Shown one piece after another: positions 31,390 to 40,225 of a stretch of 44,290 bases of DNA. Source of the DNA: Proteobacteria bacterium UBA1844 (lineage in GTDB: Bacteria > Pseudomonadota > Gammaproteobacteria > Steroidobacterales > Woeseiaceae); NCBI GenBank assembly GCA_002338615.1, contig DDIS01000130.1, forward strand, positions 11,370 to 55,659. Direction: 5' to 3'. Every line of letters starts with the position of its first letter. Within the stretch, counting starts at the first letter, position 1. A program made the translations under genes and the position numbers. Under the pieces are notes generated by a model that did no database searches, was not told the origin of the DNA, and was given only the letters and a program-made list of their open reading frames with translations.

Positions 31390-33870
31390 TTATTGCATGA
31401 CGACGAGTTGAATGCCGCGAGCCAGGCCCTTGGCAGCTTCGACAATGTCCGCGCGGCTGACTACATCGAGGCGCTCGCGAAGTAATTCCGGTGTCAGCAA
31501 TTCACCGTACCAAAGCCACTCCGTGGCCAGGCGCTCGGTAAGTTCGGCGTTGCTCTGCGCGGCGCTCTCGAGGCGGCCGATCATGTTCTGCTTCGCGTCT
31601 CGTACCTCGAGTTCGGTGGGTGTGTCACTCGATAGTCGCTCGAGTTCGCTGGCGAAAAGATCACGCAACGCTGATAATTTGTCCGGGTCGACACCCGCCG
31701 AGAGTGTGATCCAGGCATTCGACCCGTCCGAGCGATAGCGACTGGCGATGTAGTACGCAAGACCCGAATCTGAAATGGCTTTCTTGCCGAGACGACCTTC
31801 GTAGTCGTGGCTGAGTATGTACAGCACCAATCGATACGCATCGCCCAGGGGTTCTTCGGGTCCCGGCGCCGGCACCAGGTAGCCGAGCTGCGCCTGGGCC
31901 ACTGGACTGCCAATATGAATCACGACCGCCTCGTCCGGCAATGCCCGCGCGGGACGCTGTTTTAATCGGGCCGCATGCAACTTGCCAAAATACGCCTCAA
32001 GCTCGTCCAGCATGCTGGCGCCGTCAAAGTCACCTGCAACGGCAATCAATGCCGGGTTGTTGATGCCCGTCCTGGCTGTCGCGTGCGCACCGATCAGCCT
32101 GTCAAACTCCTGGTCGAGCCGCACTTCGGGAACCCCTGAAAGCGCAGCAGGCGCGCTCTCTTGCTGCCGCGTCGTCGCTAGAGCTTGCGCCGACTGCGCT
32201 GTGATCCGACCGAGCTGGCTGGCCGGTGCCTCAAAATGCAGCGACGAATGATCGAGAATAGGATCGTTGCTAATGCTATCGGGGCGATTGTTCGACGGGA
32301 ACACGATCTGCAGGTGCACGAGAGGTGAGAAATTCGAGGGCTGCAATACGACCGGCATGCCGCCCGACAACGTTGCCAGTAGCGGCGGCGGATTCGCCGT
32401 AACGCCAGGCGGTCGCACCAGCGCGGCTGGTGGCAAAAGCCGATCGACGCGCGGCGCGATATCGTATTGCATGCTGTCCGTTGTCGGCAGGTGCCAGGCG
32501 ATGGAACGCTGCTCAGGACTCAGGTATGTTCGCGCAAGCCGCTGCACATCCGAAGCATTGACCGCGGCAAGCCGTCGCGGCAGTTCGAGCAAGACATCCA
32601 GCGCGCCAAGGCCACTAAAATACGCGAGCTGATGCGCCGCATCTTCGGTGGTTTGTACATCCAGGGTCAACGCGGCCTCGACATCGGCGACCGCTTTCGC
32701 GACGGTTTCCGCATCCAGGATCCTGTCCCGTACACGAGCCACTCGACTTTCAACGCGTTCCTCAACTTGCAGTTCGGTGTCATCTGCCGGTGCGAAACCG
32801 CCAATGATAAAGACGTAGTCCTGGGCGCTCGGTGGATACCAGGTCGTCATGTTGTCCGCACTGCCGAACAGGACGGAGCCGCTATCGATCGCGGTACCCC
32901 AGTCGTTCTGTAAAAAGTTAACGCCCGAACCCGTGCCCAGAATTTCCTGTAGTACAAGAAACGGCGCGTAATCGGGACTGTTGGCTGACGGTGCCCGGTA
33001 CGCAATCATGAATTGCCGCTGGCTGTTGTCCGCACGCAATGTCATGCGGCGTAGACCGTTTTGACGGGGTTCAATCGTGTGTGGTGGCGGAGTGGCCGGT
33101 CGCCTGGGCAGGTTTCCGAACAAGACCTGGATCTGCTCGCGTACCAGATCCCGGTCAAAATCCCCAACTACAGCAATAACAGCGTTTGCCGGGTGGTAGT
33201 GTTGTCGGTAGAAATCCAGTACATCCGCATGTTCAAGGGACTGGATATCGCTCTCCCAACCGATCGTGTTGTTGCGGTAAGGATGTGCGAGGAAACTCAT
33301 GTAATTGACGGCATCGACTAACATCGATGACGGCAGGTTCTCATACATGTGCATTTCAGCCAGCACAGCACCGCGCTCGGCCTGCATATCTTCTTCGCTG
33401 ATTATAAGGGCCGACATTCGATCTGCTTCGATGCGCAACAGCAAGCCCACATGCTCGCGCGGGACCGTCGAAAAATAGGTGGTCTCGTCAGTCCATGTGT
33501 AGCCGTGCCACTCGCCACCGACAGCATAGATGCTGCTTACGAGGCCGGTCCCCGGGAAATTTTTCGAGTCCCGAAATGCCATGTGCTCGAGGAAGTGTGC
33601 AAGGCCGGTTTTGCCTGTGACTTCATTGCGCGCACCGACGCGATACAAAGATTGCACGCTTGCAACCGGAAAGTGCCGATCCGGAAGAAGAATTACGGTG
33701 AGTCCGTTGTCAAGAACCTCCACACTCGCGTTGCGCAGGTCGAGCGCGGCCTCTCCGGTTGCCAGGTACAGCAACATCGCGATGGCTGGCAATGCCCGGT
33801 ATCGTAGAGAAACGAATCTGGGCCGCCTGGCAAAGAAGGTGACACTCAGTCTGCGAAGGAGCGCGTTCAC
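31390..33870 (-). CDS. M16-family (insulinase/PqqL-like) zinc metalloprotease, secreted
   Basis: About 826 residues, two tandem M16 halves. The N-terminal half has the inverted zinc motif HxxEH as HFLEHMAF and the distal Glu in AERGAVLAEMHMYEN, plus the conserved WHGYTWTDETTYFS strand. The C-terminal half is the non-catalytic M16C-like domain (LIAVAGDFDGASMLDELEAYFG). A hydrophobic N-terminal segment (ALPAIAMLLYLATGEA) suggests export. The start is GTG at 33870, overlapping the stop of the upstream channel gene as GTGA, so the two are translationally coupled; an ATG at 33945 lies inside that gene. Such enzymes degrade small peptides in the periplasm. It is convergent with the PHP hydrolase, 18 bp apart. 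Confidence 0.92.
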   Translation of the reverse strand: MNALLRRLSVTFFARRPRFVSLRYRALPAIAMLLYLATGEAALDLRNASVEVLDNGLTVILLPDRHFPVASVQSLYRVGARNEVTGKTGLAHFLEHMAFRDSKNFPGTGLVSSIYAVGGEWHGYTWTDETTYFSTVPREHVGLLLRIEADRMSALIISEEDMQAERGAVLAEMHMYENLPSSMLVDAVNYMSFLAHPYRNNTIGWESDIQSLEHADVLDFYRQHYHPANAVIAVVGDFDRDLVREQIQVLFGNLPRRPATPPPHTIEPRQNGLRRMTLRADNSQRQFMIAYRAPSANSPDYAPFLVLQEILGTGSGVNFLQNDWGTAIDSGSVLFGSADNMTTWYPPSAQDYVFIIGGFAPADDTELQVEERVESRVARVRDRILDAETVAKAVADVEAALTLDVQTTEDAAHQLAYFSGLGALDVLLELPRRLAAVNASDVQRLARTYLSPEQRSIAWHLPTTDSMQYDIAPRVDRLLPPAALVRPPGVTANPPPLLATLSGGMPVVLQPSNFSPLVHLQIVFPSNNRPDSISNDPILDHSSLHFEAPASQLGRITAQSAQALATTRQQESAPAALSGVPEVRLDQEFDRLIGAHATARTGINNPALIAVAGDFDGASMLDELEAYFGKLHAARLKQRPARALPDEAVVIHIGSPVAQAQLGYLVPAPGPEEPLGDAYRLVLYILSHDYEGRLGKKAISDSGLAYYIASRYRSDGSNAWITLSAGVDPDKLSALRDLFASELERLSSDTPTELEVRDAKQNMIGRLESAAQSNAELTERLATEWLWYGELLTPELLRERLDVVSRADIVEAAKGLARGIQLVVMQ

Positions 33871-34955
33871 CTGCTGCCACCTGTTTCGATCGCCGGAACA
33901 TTCTGCAACAACCCTCGCAGCATGCCGACAAAGACCACAAGCCATGCGAGCAGTGCCACAGCCATAACGACAGGCGGTAGTAATGCGAGGAAATCGAAGT
34001 CCATCGCGACAATCATCTGCCGCGTACTGGCAGCGTACATACCGAGCGGGAAAACAGCGCCCCAGTAAAGCGGGTCATAGCTCAGCGGAAAGCGCTTGTA
34101 CACGTGGCGCCAGACACCGAGTATCAGCAACATGGGAATCCACCAGGTACCAGTTGCCCAGTAGAAAATCGTAAACCCCTTGAGAAACGGCAACAGGGAG
34201 TGCAGGTACGGCGCGTCAGGTGCGTTGATGATCAAAAGTGCGCCGGCGAGCGTGGAAATAGCCATTGCTCCCATATTAATCCAATAAGGGGGTGACAGGT
34301 CGCTGGGCGAAAATCTGAAGAAAGCGTAGCGATAAAAAATCAGCGACATCATCCAGATATAGAGCATGCCGCCCCACAGCCACAACGACAACGCAAAGAA
34401 ATTGAATTCCAGGCGATACGGCTGGCCGATTCGTGCGGCAAGTAATGCGCTGAGTACGGCAAGGGACTGGGTGGCAACCACTGCCAACAGCCACGCGCCA
34501 CTAATGCCCTCAGCGAGAGTCGGCTTGTTTTCCTTGATCGTAAACGCTGTAAAAATCGTGTAGGTTAAGCCGAGCCACAGCACGAGCGTGACAACCCACA
34601 ACGACATGGCGATCGAGGTATTGCCAGCGAGCGTCAGGAACTGACTGCCGAGAACGCCGCTTGCAGCCACCGCAGTAAGATATCCGGGTCCACGCTGATG
34701 ATCGATCATGTCACCAAAAAAACGCCGAGGGTCGGTGACCATGCGCATCAGGTACAGCAGCCATAGCACGATATAGCAGACAATGTTGAGGTAGAATAAG
34801 GCGCTTGCAATATTGGGCAGCCCCAACCCATGGGCCGCGAGTGAAACGATACCGGTGGCCATAACCATACCAAAATACGCGGGTGATAAATCGCTGACCC
34901 GCCTCAACACGGTAGCATTCAGTGACGTCCATACGTTTTTTGACGACAACACCAT
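33867..34955 (-). CDS. TehA/SLAC1-type (TDT family) membrane transporter or anion channel
   Basis: 362 residues with ten TM helices and short loops. The N terminus has the family hallmark LSPAYFGMVMATGIVSLA, followed by VCYIVLWLLYLMRM and FFGDMIDHQRGPGYLTAVAASGVLG. Relatives include TehA (tellurite resistance), Mae1-type dicarboxylate carriers and plant SLAC1 anion channels, which pass nitrate and chloride. No selectivity can be read directly. It is divergent from narK with a 153-bp shared upstream region, and its last codon overlaps the M16 protease start (GTGA). No clear Shine-Dalgarno precedes the ATG. Confidence 0.85.
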   Translation of the reverse strand: MVLSSKNVWTSLNATVLRRVSDLSPAYFGMVMATGIVSLAAHGLGLPNIASALFYLNIVCYIVLWLLYLMRMVTDPRRFFGDMIDHQRGPGYLTAVAASGVLGSQFLTLAGNTSIAMSLWVVTLVLWLGLTYTIFTAFTIKENKPTLAEGISGAWLLAVVATQSLAVLSALLAARIGQPYRLEFNFFALSLWLWGGMLYIWMMSLIFYRYAFFRFSPSDLSPPYWINMGAMAISTLAGALLIINAPDAPYLHSLLPFLKGFTIFYWATGTWWIPMLLILGVWRHVYKRFPLSYDPLYWGAVFPLGMYAASTRQMIVAMDFDFLALLPPVVMAVALLAWLVVFVGMLRGLLQNVPAIETGGSR

Positions 34956-34976
34956 TAGTACGAATTGGTTCAGAAA

Positions 34977-35022
34977 GTGTCCGTATACCGCAATGCGTAC
35001 AATCCGCAGTTTATTAGGACAC
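34977..35022. promoter_or_regulatory. Inverted repeat GTGTCC/GGACAC in the divergent narK region
   Basis: Six-base arms at 34977-34982 and 35017-35022, 34 bp apart. Weak alone; listed because two further inverted repeats follow in the same 153-bp gap. Confidence 0.25.
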
Positions 35023-35029
35023 GATCTTC

Positions 35030-35049
35030 GCGAGACACTGTGGTCTCGC
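35030..35049. promoter_or_regulatory. Seven-bp inverted repeat GCGAGAC-N6-GTCTCGC, possible operator
   Basis: Perfect arms at 35030-35036 and 35043-35049. The 20-bp dyad has the size of a homodimeric regulator site and lies between the divergent channel and narK genes. It does not match the FNR/DNR consensus. Confidence 0.45.
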
Positions 35050-35067
35050 CACCCTCACGCGCTGTGT

Positions 35068-35097
35068 ATGCAGCAGAAAATCCAGCACCTGCTGCAT
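35068..35097 (+). promoter_or_regulatory. Leader hairpin directly upstream of the narK ribosome-binding site
   Basis: ATGCAGCAG (35068-35076) and CTGCTGCAT (35089-35097) are perfect nine-base arms around a 12-nt loop. AGG (35100-35102), the only Shine-Dalgarno-like sequence, starts three bases after the hairpin and six before the narK ATG, so the structure could affect translation or mRNA stability. Confidence 0.5.
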
Positions 35098-35108
35098 TCA
35101 GGTAACGC

Positions 35109-36407
35109 ATGAACTCACAGAACGGCAAGGAATCGACCGGCCAGGAGCAGAATGTGGCGCCGCCTGTGCACATGCTCGGTCTGTCGACATTTGCTTTCGC
35201 GGCGAGTTTCGCTCTCTGGACTATTTTTTCGATAATAGGCATCCGGATACAGCGTGACCTTGGACTATCCGAGTCAGAATTCGGCCTGTTGATTTCGACA
35301 CCGATTCTGTCCGGTGCCATTTCACGCCTGTTTCTCGGCATCGCCAGCGACCGCTTCGGCGGTCGCATCGTGACCACCCTCACCATGCTGGTGAGCGCCG
35401 GGTCAGTCTGGCTGCTGGCCTGGGCGCATACGTTTCCGCAATTTCTTGTCGCCGGACTTGGCATTGGCCTGGCCGGCGGCACGTTTGCGAGCGGTATTGC
35501 ATTTCTGTCACGTTGGTACGCTCCTGAACGTCACGGTTCCGCCTTCGGTTTGTTCGGTATCGGCAACGTTGGCGCCGCGATTACCAACTTTGGCGCACCT
35601 TTCATGTTGGTTGCCATCGGCTGGCAGGGTACGGCGCAAGTGTACGCTGTCGGCGTTGCTTTGACAGCTGTCCTGTATTTTCTACTGACCGCCGACGACC
35701 CTGAAACCCGACGGCGCCGTCAAACAGGCGAGCGAGGCACAACGCTTCACGCACAGCTCGCGCCTTTGCGGAAAATTCGTGTGTGGCGTTTTTCGCTGTA
35801 TTACTTCCTGTTTTTCGGTGGTTTTGTGGCGCTCGCATCCTGGCTCCCTCGTTATTACATCGCGGTTTATGGCTTTGATATCGGCACTGCCGGCATGCTA
35901 ACAGCGGTATTTTCTTTTTCCGCAGCGATCTTTCGCGCGCTCGGCGGTCACCTGTCCGACCTGTTGGGCGCCCGCACTGTGCTCTACTGGTCTTTCTGGG
36001 CCTGCATGGGTTGCCTGCTGCTGCTGTCCTATCCGCCGACAACCTATATTATCGACGGCATCGAAGGAACCATCCAGTTCAGCCTGCGCATGCACGTCGG
36101 CATGTTCGTGATCCTGACGCTGATTCTAGGGTTTTTCATGTCACTCGGCATGGCTGCAGTCTACAAACACATTCCGTCGTATTTCCCATCGTCAGTCGGT
36201 TCCGTCGGCGGCCTGGTCGGCATGATTGGCGGACTCGGCGGATTTTTCCTGCCGGTCCTTTTCGGTATTATCAATGATGTCACCAACATCTGGACCACGG
36301 CTTTCATGGTCTTGTTCACCGTGGTTTCAATCTGTCTTTTGTGGATGCACATCGTCGTAATCCGCATCGCTCAACGTTTTGATCAGGATCCTGCACATAT
36401 TGAATAG
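35109..36407 (+). CDS. narK: NarK-type nitrate/nitrite transporter (MFS)
   Basis: 432 residues, 12 TM helices. Brings nitrate to the cytoplasmic NarG site and/or exports nitrite. The two nitrate-signature glycine-rich helices are visible: GLAGGTFASGIAFLSRWYAP with GNVGAAITNFGAP in the first half, and MSLGMAAVYKHIPSYFP with GSVGGLVGMIGGLGGFFLP in the second. Transmembrane arginines in SGAISRLFLGIASDRFGGR and in the second half (FSFSAAIFRALGGHL) fit the known substrate-binding pair. A single NarK is present, not a NarK1-NarK2 fusion. It is followed by narG after 62 bp on the same strand. Confidence 0.94.
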   Translation: MNSQNGKESTGQEQNVAPPVHMLGLSTFAFAASFALWTIFSIIGIRIQRDLGLSESEFGLLISTPILSGAISRLFLGIASDRFGGRIVTTLTMLVSAGSVWLLAWAHTFPQFLVAGLGIGLAGGTFASGIAFLSRWYAPERHGSAFGLFGIGNVGAAITNFGAPFMLVAIGWQGTAQVYAVGVALTAVLYFLLTADDPETRRRRQTGERGTTLHAQLAPLRKIRVWRFSLYYFLFFGGFVALASWLPRYYIAVYGFDIGTAGMLTAVFSFSAAIFRALGGHLSDLLGARTVLYWSFWACMGCLLLLSYPPTTYIIDGIEGTIQFSLRMHVGMFVILTLILGFFMSLGMAAVYKHIPSYFPSSVGSVGGLVGMIGGLGGFFLPVLFGIINDVTNIWTTAFMVLFTVVSICLLWMHIVVIRIAQRFDQDPAHIE

Positions 36408-36469
36408 CCGGGAAGCAATTCAGACTGCCCCGTTGCACCCCGAAAATTGCGAAGTTACGGAGAACTACC

Positions 36470-39400
36470 ATGAGTCATTTTCTAGATCAGCTTGCTTTCT
36501 TTCGGCGTGAGAAAAAGGAATTCGCCGATGGGCATGGGATCACAACGGATCAGAGCCGGCGCTGGGAGGACTCGTATCGACAACGCTGGCAACATGACAA
36601 GGTAGTTCGCTCCACCCACGGGGTCAATTGCACGGGTTCGTGCTCGTGGAAGATATACGTCAAGAACGGACTGGTGACCTGGGAGACCCAGCAAACCGAC
36701 TATCCGCGCACACGTCACGATTTACCGAACCACGAACCTCGCGGCTGTTCACGTGGGGCAAGTTTTTCCTGGTATATCTACAGTGCCAACCGGGTCAAGT
36801 ATCCGATGATCCGGCGACGCCTGGTCGAATTGTGGCGCGCTGCGCGGGAAGTACATTCGGACCCCGTCGATGCCTGGCGCTCGATCCAGGAAGATGCGGA
36901 CAAGGTAGCAAGTTATCGCAAGCGTCGCGGGCTCGGGGGCTTTGTACGCTCGCACTGGGAGGAAGTTAACGAAATAATCGCCGCGGCGAACGTCCATACC
37001 GCGAGGAAATGGGGGCCGGACAGAATCGCGGGATTTTCTCCGATTCCGGCCATGTCGATGGTCTCCTACGCGGCGGGTACTCGCTACCTGTCGCTGATCG
37101 GCGGTACCTGTCTCAGCTTTTACGACTGGTATTGCGATCTGCCGCCAGCCAGCCCGCAGACCTGGGGCGAACAAACCGACGTGCCGGAATCCGCAGACTG
37201 GTTTAACTCCACATTCCTGATGATGTGGGGCTCGAACGTGCCACAAACACGTACACCGGACGCACACTTCATGACCGAGGCACGTTACAAGGGCACTAAA
37301 ACCGTCACCGTGTCACCCGATTATTCCGAGGCATCCAAGTTCGGTGATATCTGGCTTAGTCCCAAGCAAGGCAGCGATTCCGCGATGGCCATGGCCATGG
37401 GGCATGTCATCTTCAAGGAATGGCACATCGAGGGCCATAGCGATTATTTCGACGACTATGTTCGGCGTTATACCGACTTGCCGCATCTCGTGTTGCTCGA
37501 GAAACAGCACGACGGCCACCTTGTACCGGGCCGCTACCTGCGCGCTTCGGATTTACGAGACAACGCCGGACAGGAGAACAATGCCGAGTGGAAAACGCTG
37601 GCGTTCGATGAGAACGACAATCGTATCGTCGTACCTCGCGGTTCAATCGGCTTTCGCTGGGGCGAGAAAGACAAGTGCTGGAACCTCGAGGCGCGTACGG
37701 CCGAAGGCGAGGACACACGGCTTGCTCTGAGCAATATCGATCAGGCGGATGACGTGGTTGAAATCGGCTTCCCTTACTTCGGCGGTGGCGGCAACGCCCA
37801 TTGGACACAAACCGAGCACAACCCGGTGCAGATTCGTAAAGTGCCGGTTCGTATCGTGCAACTGGCGAACGGTGATCGCGTGCAGGTTGCGTCCGTATTC
37901 GATCTGATGGCCGCCAACTACGGCATCGATCGTGGTCTCGGCGGCGACAACGTCGCGGCCAGCTTTGATGACGACGTACCCTACACGCCCGCTTGGCAGG
38001 AACGCATCACCGGCGTGCCACGCGAAAAAGTCATCACCGTGGCACGCCAGTTTGCGGAGAATGCGCACAAGACACACGGCAAGTCGATGATCGTCATTGG
38101 TGCCGGCATGAACCATTGGTATCACATGGACATGGGCTATCGAGGCATTATCAAGATGCTGATGATGTGCGGCTGCGTGGGAGTGTCGGGCGGCGGTTGG
38201 GCCCATTATGTGGGCCAGGAAAAACTCAGGCCGCAGACCGGTTGGCAGCCGCTGGCGTTTGCTCTCGATTGGCACCGCCCACCGCGCCACATGAATGGCA
38301 CCTCGTACTTCTACAGCCACACCGGTCAATGGCGCTATGAAAAGATGGATGTGAGCGACATTCTTTCGCCACTCGCGGACCCGTCACAGTGGGGTGGTTC
38401 CATGATTGACTACAACGTGCGTGCCGAACGCATGGGTTGGTTGCCTTCCGCCCCGCAATTCAATCGCAACCCGCTCGATATCGGTCGTGAGGCCGTGGCC
38501 GCTGGCGAGAAGATCGACAAATATGTCGTCGATCAAATCAAGAGCGGTGAACTCGCATTTGCCTGCGAAGACCCGGACGATCCGGCCAATTTTCCGCGAA
38601 ACCTGTTCGTATGGCGCTCCAACCTGCTCGGGTCATCAGGCAAGGGTCACGAATATTTCCTGCGCCACCTGCTTGGCACGGAGAACGGTGTGCAAGGCAA
38701 GGATCTCGGCGACGAAATCGAGCGGCACCCCAAGGAAGTCCGTTGGCGTGAGCCGGTACAGGGCAAACTCGATTTGCTAGTAACACTCGACTTCCGCATG
38801 TCGACGACCTGTATGTACTCCGACATCGTGCTGCCAACGGCAACCTGGTACGAGAAGGACGATTTGAATACTTCCGACATGCATCCGTTCATTCACCCAC
38901 TGACCGCGGCAGTGGATCCGGTTTGGGAATCGCGCTCTGATTTCGATATATACAAGGATATCGCCAAACGATTTTCGGAACTCGCGGTCGGCCATCTCGG
39001 TACGGAGACCGATGCCGTGACCTTACCCTTGCTGCACGATACACCCGGTGAATTGGGGCAAGCGATTGGCGTCAAGGACTGGCAACGGGGTGAATGCGAT
39101 CCGGTACCGGGCAAAACCATGCCGAATGTCGTTGCTATCGAGCGCGACTACCCGGCGACTTACGACAAGTTTGTTTCCCTGGGACCGTTGATGGATGAGC
39201 TGGGCAATGGCGGCAAAGGGATGCAGTGGGAGACCCGGGACGAGGTGGAGGCGCTGGGTGATCTGAACGGCCGTCATCGCGGCGAAGGTGTCAACGGTGG
39301 ACGCCCAAAGATCGACACAGCGCGCGATGCCTGTGAAACGATCCTCATGCTGGCACCGGAAACCAATGGCCGCGTTGCGGTCAAGGCCTGGAAGTCATTA

Positions 39401-40225
39401 TCGACGTTTACGGGTCGCGAGCACGCGCACCTGGTGCAAGGTCATGCTGCCGAGAAAATCCGTTTCGCCGACCTCATCGCGCAGCCGCGCAAGATCTATA
39501 CCTCGCCCATCTGGTCGGGAATCGAGTCCGCCAGCGTGTCTTACAACGCGGGCTGGACCAACGTAAACGAACTGATTCCCTGGCGAACACTGACCGGTCG
39601 CCAGCAATTCTACCAGGACCATCCATGGTTCTGTGCCTTTGGCGAGCAACTGTGCGTCTACAAGCCGCCGGTCGATCTCAGAACCATTGACCCTGTCAAG
39701 GGCCATCGTGAAAACGGCAACCCGGAAATCGTGCTGAACTTCATCACGCCGCATCAGAAATGGGGCATCCACAGCACCTATACCGACAACCTGTTGATGC
39801 TGACCTTATCGCGTGGCGGGCCGATCATCTGGATGTCCGAAACGGATGCCGCCAAAGCGGAAATCAAGGACAACGACTGGATCGAGGCCTACAACGTCAA
39901 TGGTGCGATAACCGCGCGCGCGGTCGTCAGCCAGCGGGTACCCGAGGGTATGTCAATGATGTATCACGCGCAGGAAAAAATCGTCAATACGCCGGGCTCC
40001 GAGATCACCGGCAATCGTGGTGGTATTCACAATTCGGTAACCCGGACGGTGTTGAAACCTACGCACATGGTTGGTGGCTACGCCCAGCTAAGTTACGGTT
40101 TTAATTATTATGGCACCGTGGGTTCGAACCGCGATGAATTCATTATCGTCAGAAAGATGAACAAGATTGACTGGATGGACGACGGCGACGTCGCGGATGC
40201 CATGCAAACGGAGGCGGTAGGATGA
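36470..40225 (+). CDS. narG: Respiratory nitrate reductase, alpha subunit (Mo-bisMGD)
   Basis: 1251 residues, the usual length (E. coli 1247). Reduces nitrate to nitrite on the cytoplasmic side with electrons from NarH. The N-terminal His-Cys cluster (FS0) ligands are visible: H50, C54, C58 and C93 (STHGVNCTGSCSWK, then EPRGCSRG). The molybdenum-ligand aspartate is D223 in WYCDLPPASPQTWGEQTDVP, distinguishing it from Cys-ligated Nap enzymes. Late blocks such as ETNGRVAVKAW and the C-terminal cofactor-binding region are intact. GGAG precedes the ATG by about nine bases. The stop overlaps the narH start as ATGA. Confidence 0.98.
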   Translation: MSHFLDQLAFFRREKKEFADGHGITTDQSRRWEDSYRQRWQHDKVVRSTHGVNCTGSCSWKIYVKNGLVTWETQQTDYPRTRHDLPNHEPRGCSRGASFSWYIYSANRVKYPMIRRRLVELWRAAREVHSDPVDAWRSIQEDADKVASYRKRRGLGGFVRSHWEEVNEIIAAANVHTARKWGPDRIAGFSPIPAMSMVSYAAGTRYLSLIGGTCLSFYDWYCDLPPASPQTWGEQTDVPESADWFNSTFLMMWGSNVPQTRTPDAHFMTEARYKGTKTVTVSPDYSEASKFGDIWLSPKQGSDSAMAMAMGHVIFKEWHIEGHSDYFDDYVRRYTDLPHLVLLEKQHDGHLVPGRYLRASDLRDNAGQENNAEWKTLAFDENDNRIVVPRGSIGFRWGEKDKCWNLEARTAEGEDTRLALSNIDQADDVVEIGFPYFGGGGNAHWTQTEHNPVQIRKVPVRIVQLANGDRVQVASVFDLMAANYGIDRGLGGDNVAASFDDDVPYTPAWQERITGVPREKVITVARQFAENAHKTHGKSMIVIGAGMNHWYHMDMGYRGIIKMLMMCGCVGVSGGGWAHYVGQEKLRPQTGWQPLAFALDWHRPPRHMNGTSYFYSHTGQWRYEKMDVSDILSPLADPSQWGGSMIDYNVRAERMGWLPSAPQFNRNPLDIGREAVAAGEKIDKYVVDQIKSGELAFACEDPDDPANFPRNLFVWRSNLLGSSGKGHEYFLRHLLGTENGVQGKDLGDEIERHPKEVRWREPVQGKLDLLVTLDFRMSTTCMYSDIVLPTATWYEKDDLNTSDMHPFIHPLTAAVDPVWESRSDFDIYKDIAKRFSELAVGHLGTETDAVTLPLLHDTPGELGQAIGVKDWQRGECDPVPGKTMPNVVAIERDYPATYDKFVSLGPLMDELGNGGKGMQWETRDEVEALGDLNGRHRGEGVNGGRPKIDTARDACETILMLAPETNGRVAVKAWKSLSTFTGREHAHLVQGHAAEKIRFADLIAQPRKIYTSPIWSGIESASVSYNAGWTNVNELIPWRTLTGRQQFYQDHPWFCAFGEQLCVYKPPVDLRTIDPVKGHRENGNPEIVLNFITPHQKWGIHSTYTDNLLMLTLSRGGPIIWMSETDAAKAEIKDNDWIEAYNVNGAITARAVVSQRVPEGMSMMYHAQEKIVNTPGSEITGNRGGIHNSVTRTVLKPTHMVGGYAQLSYGFNYYGTVGSNRDEFIIVRKMNKIDWMDDGDVADAMQTEAVG

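Noticed and set aside
34956..35108. FNR/DNR anaerobox upstream of narK
   Set aside because: No TTGAT-N4-ATCAA-like sequence was found by eye; the dyads present have other sequences.
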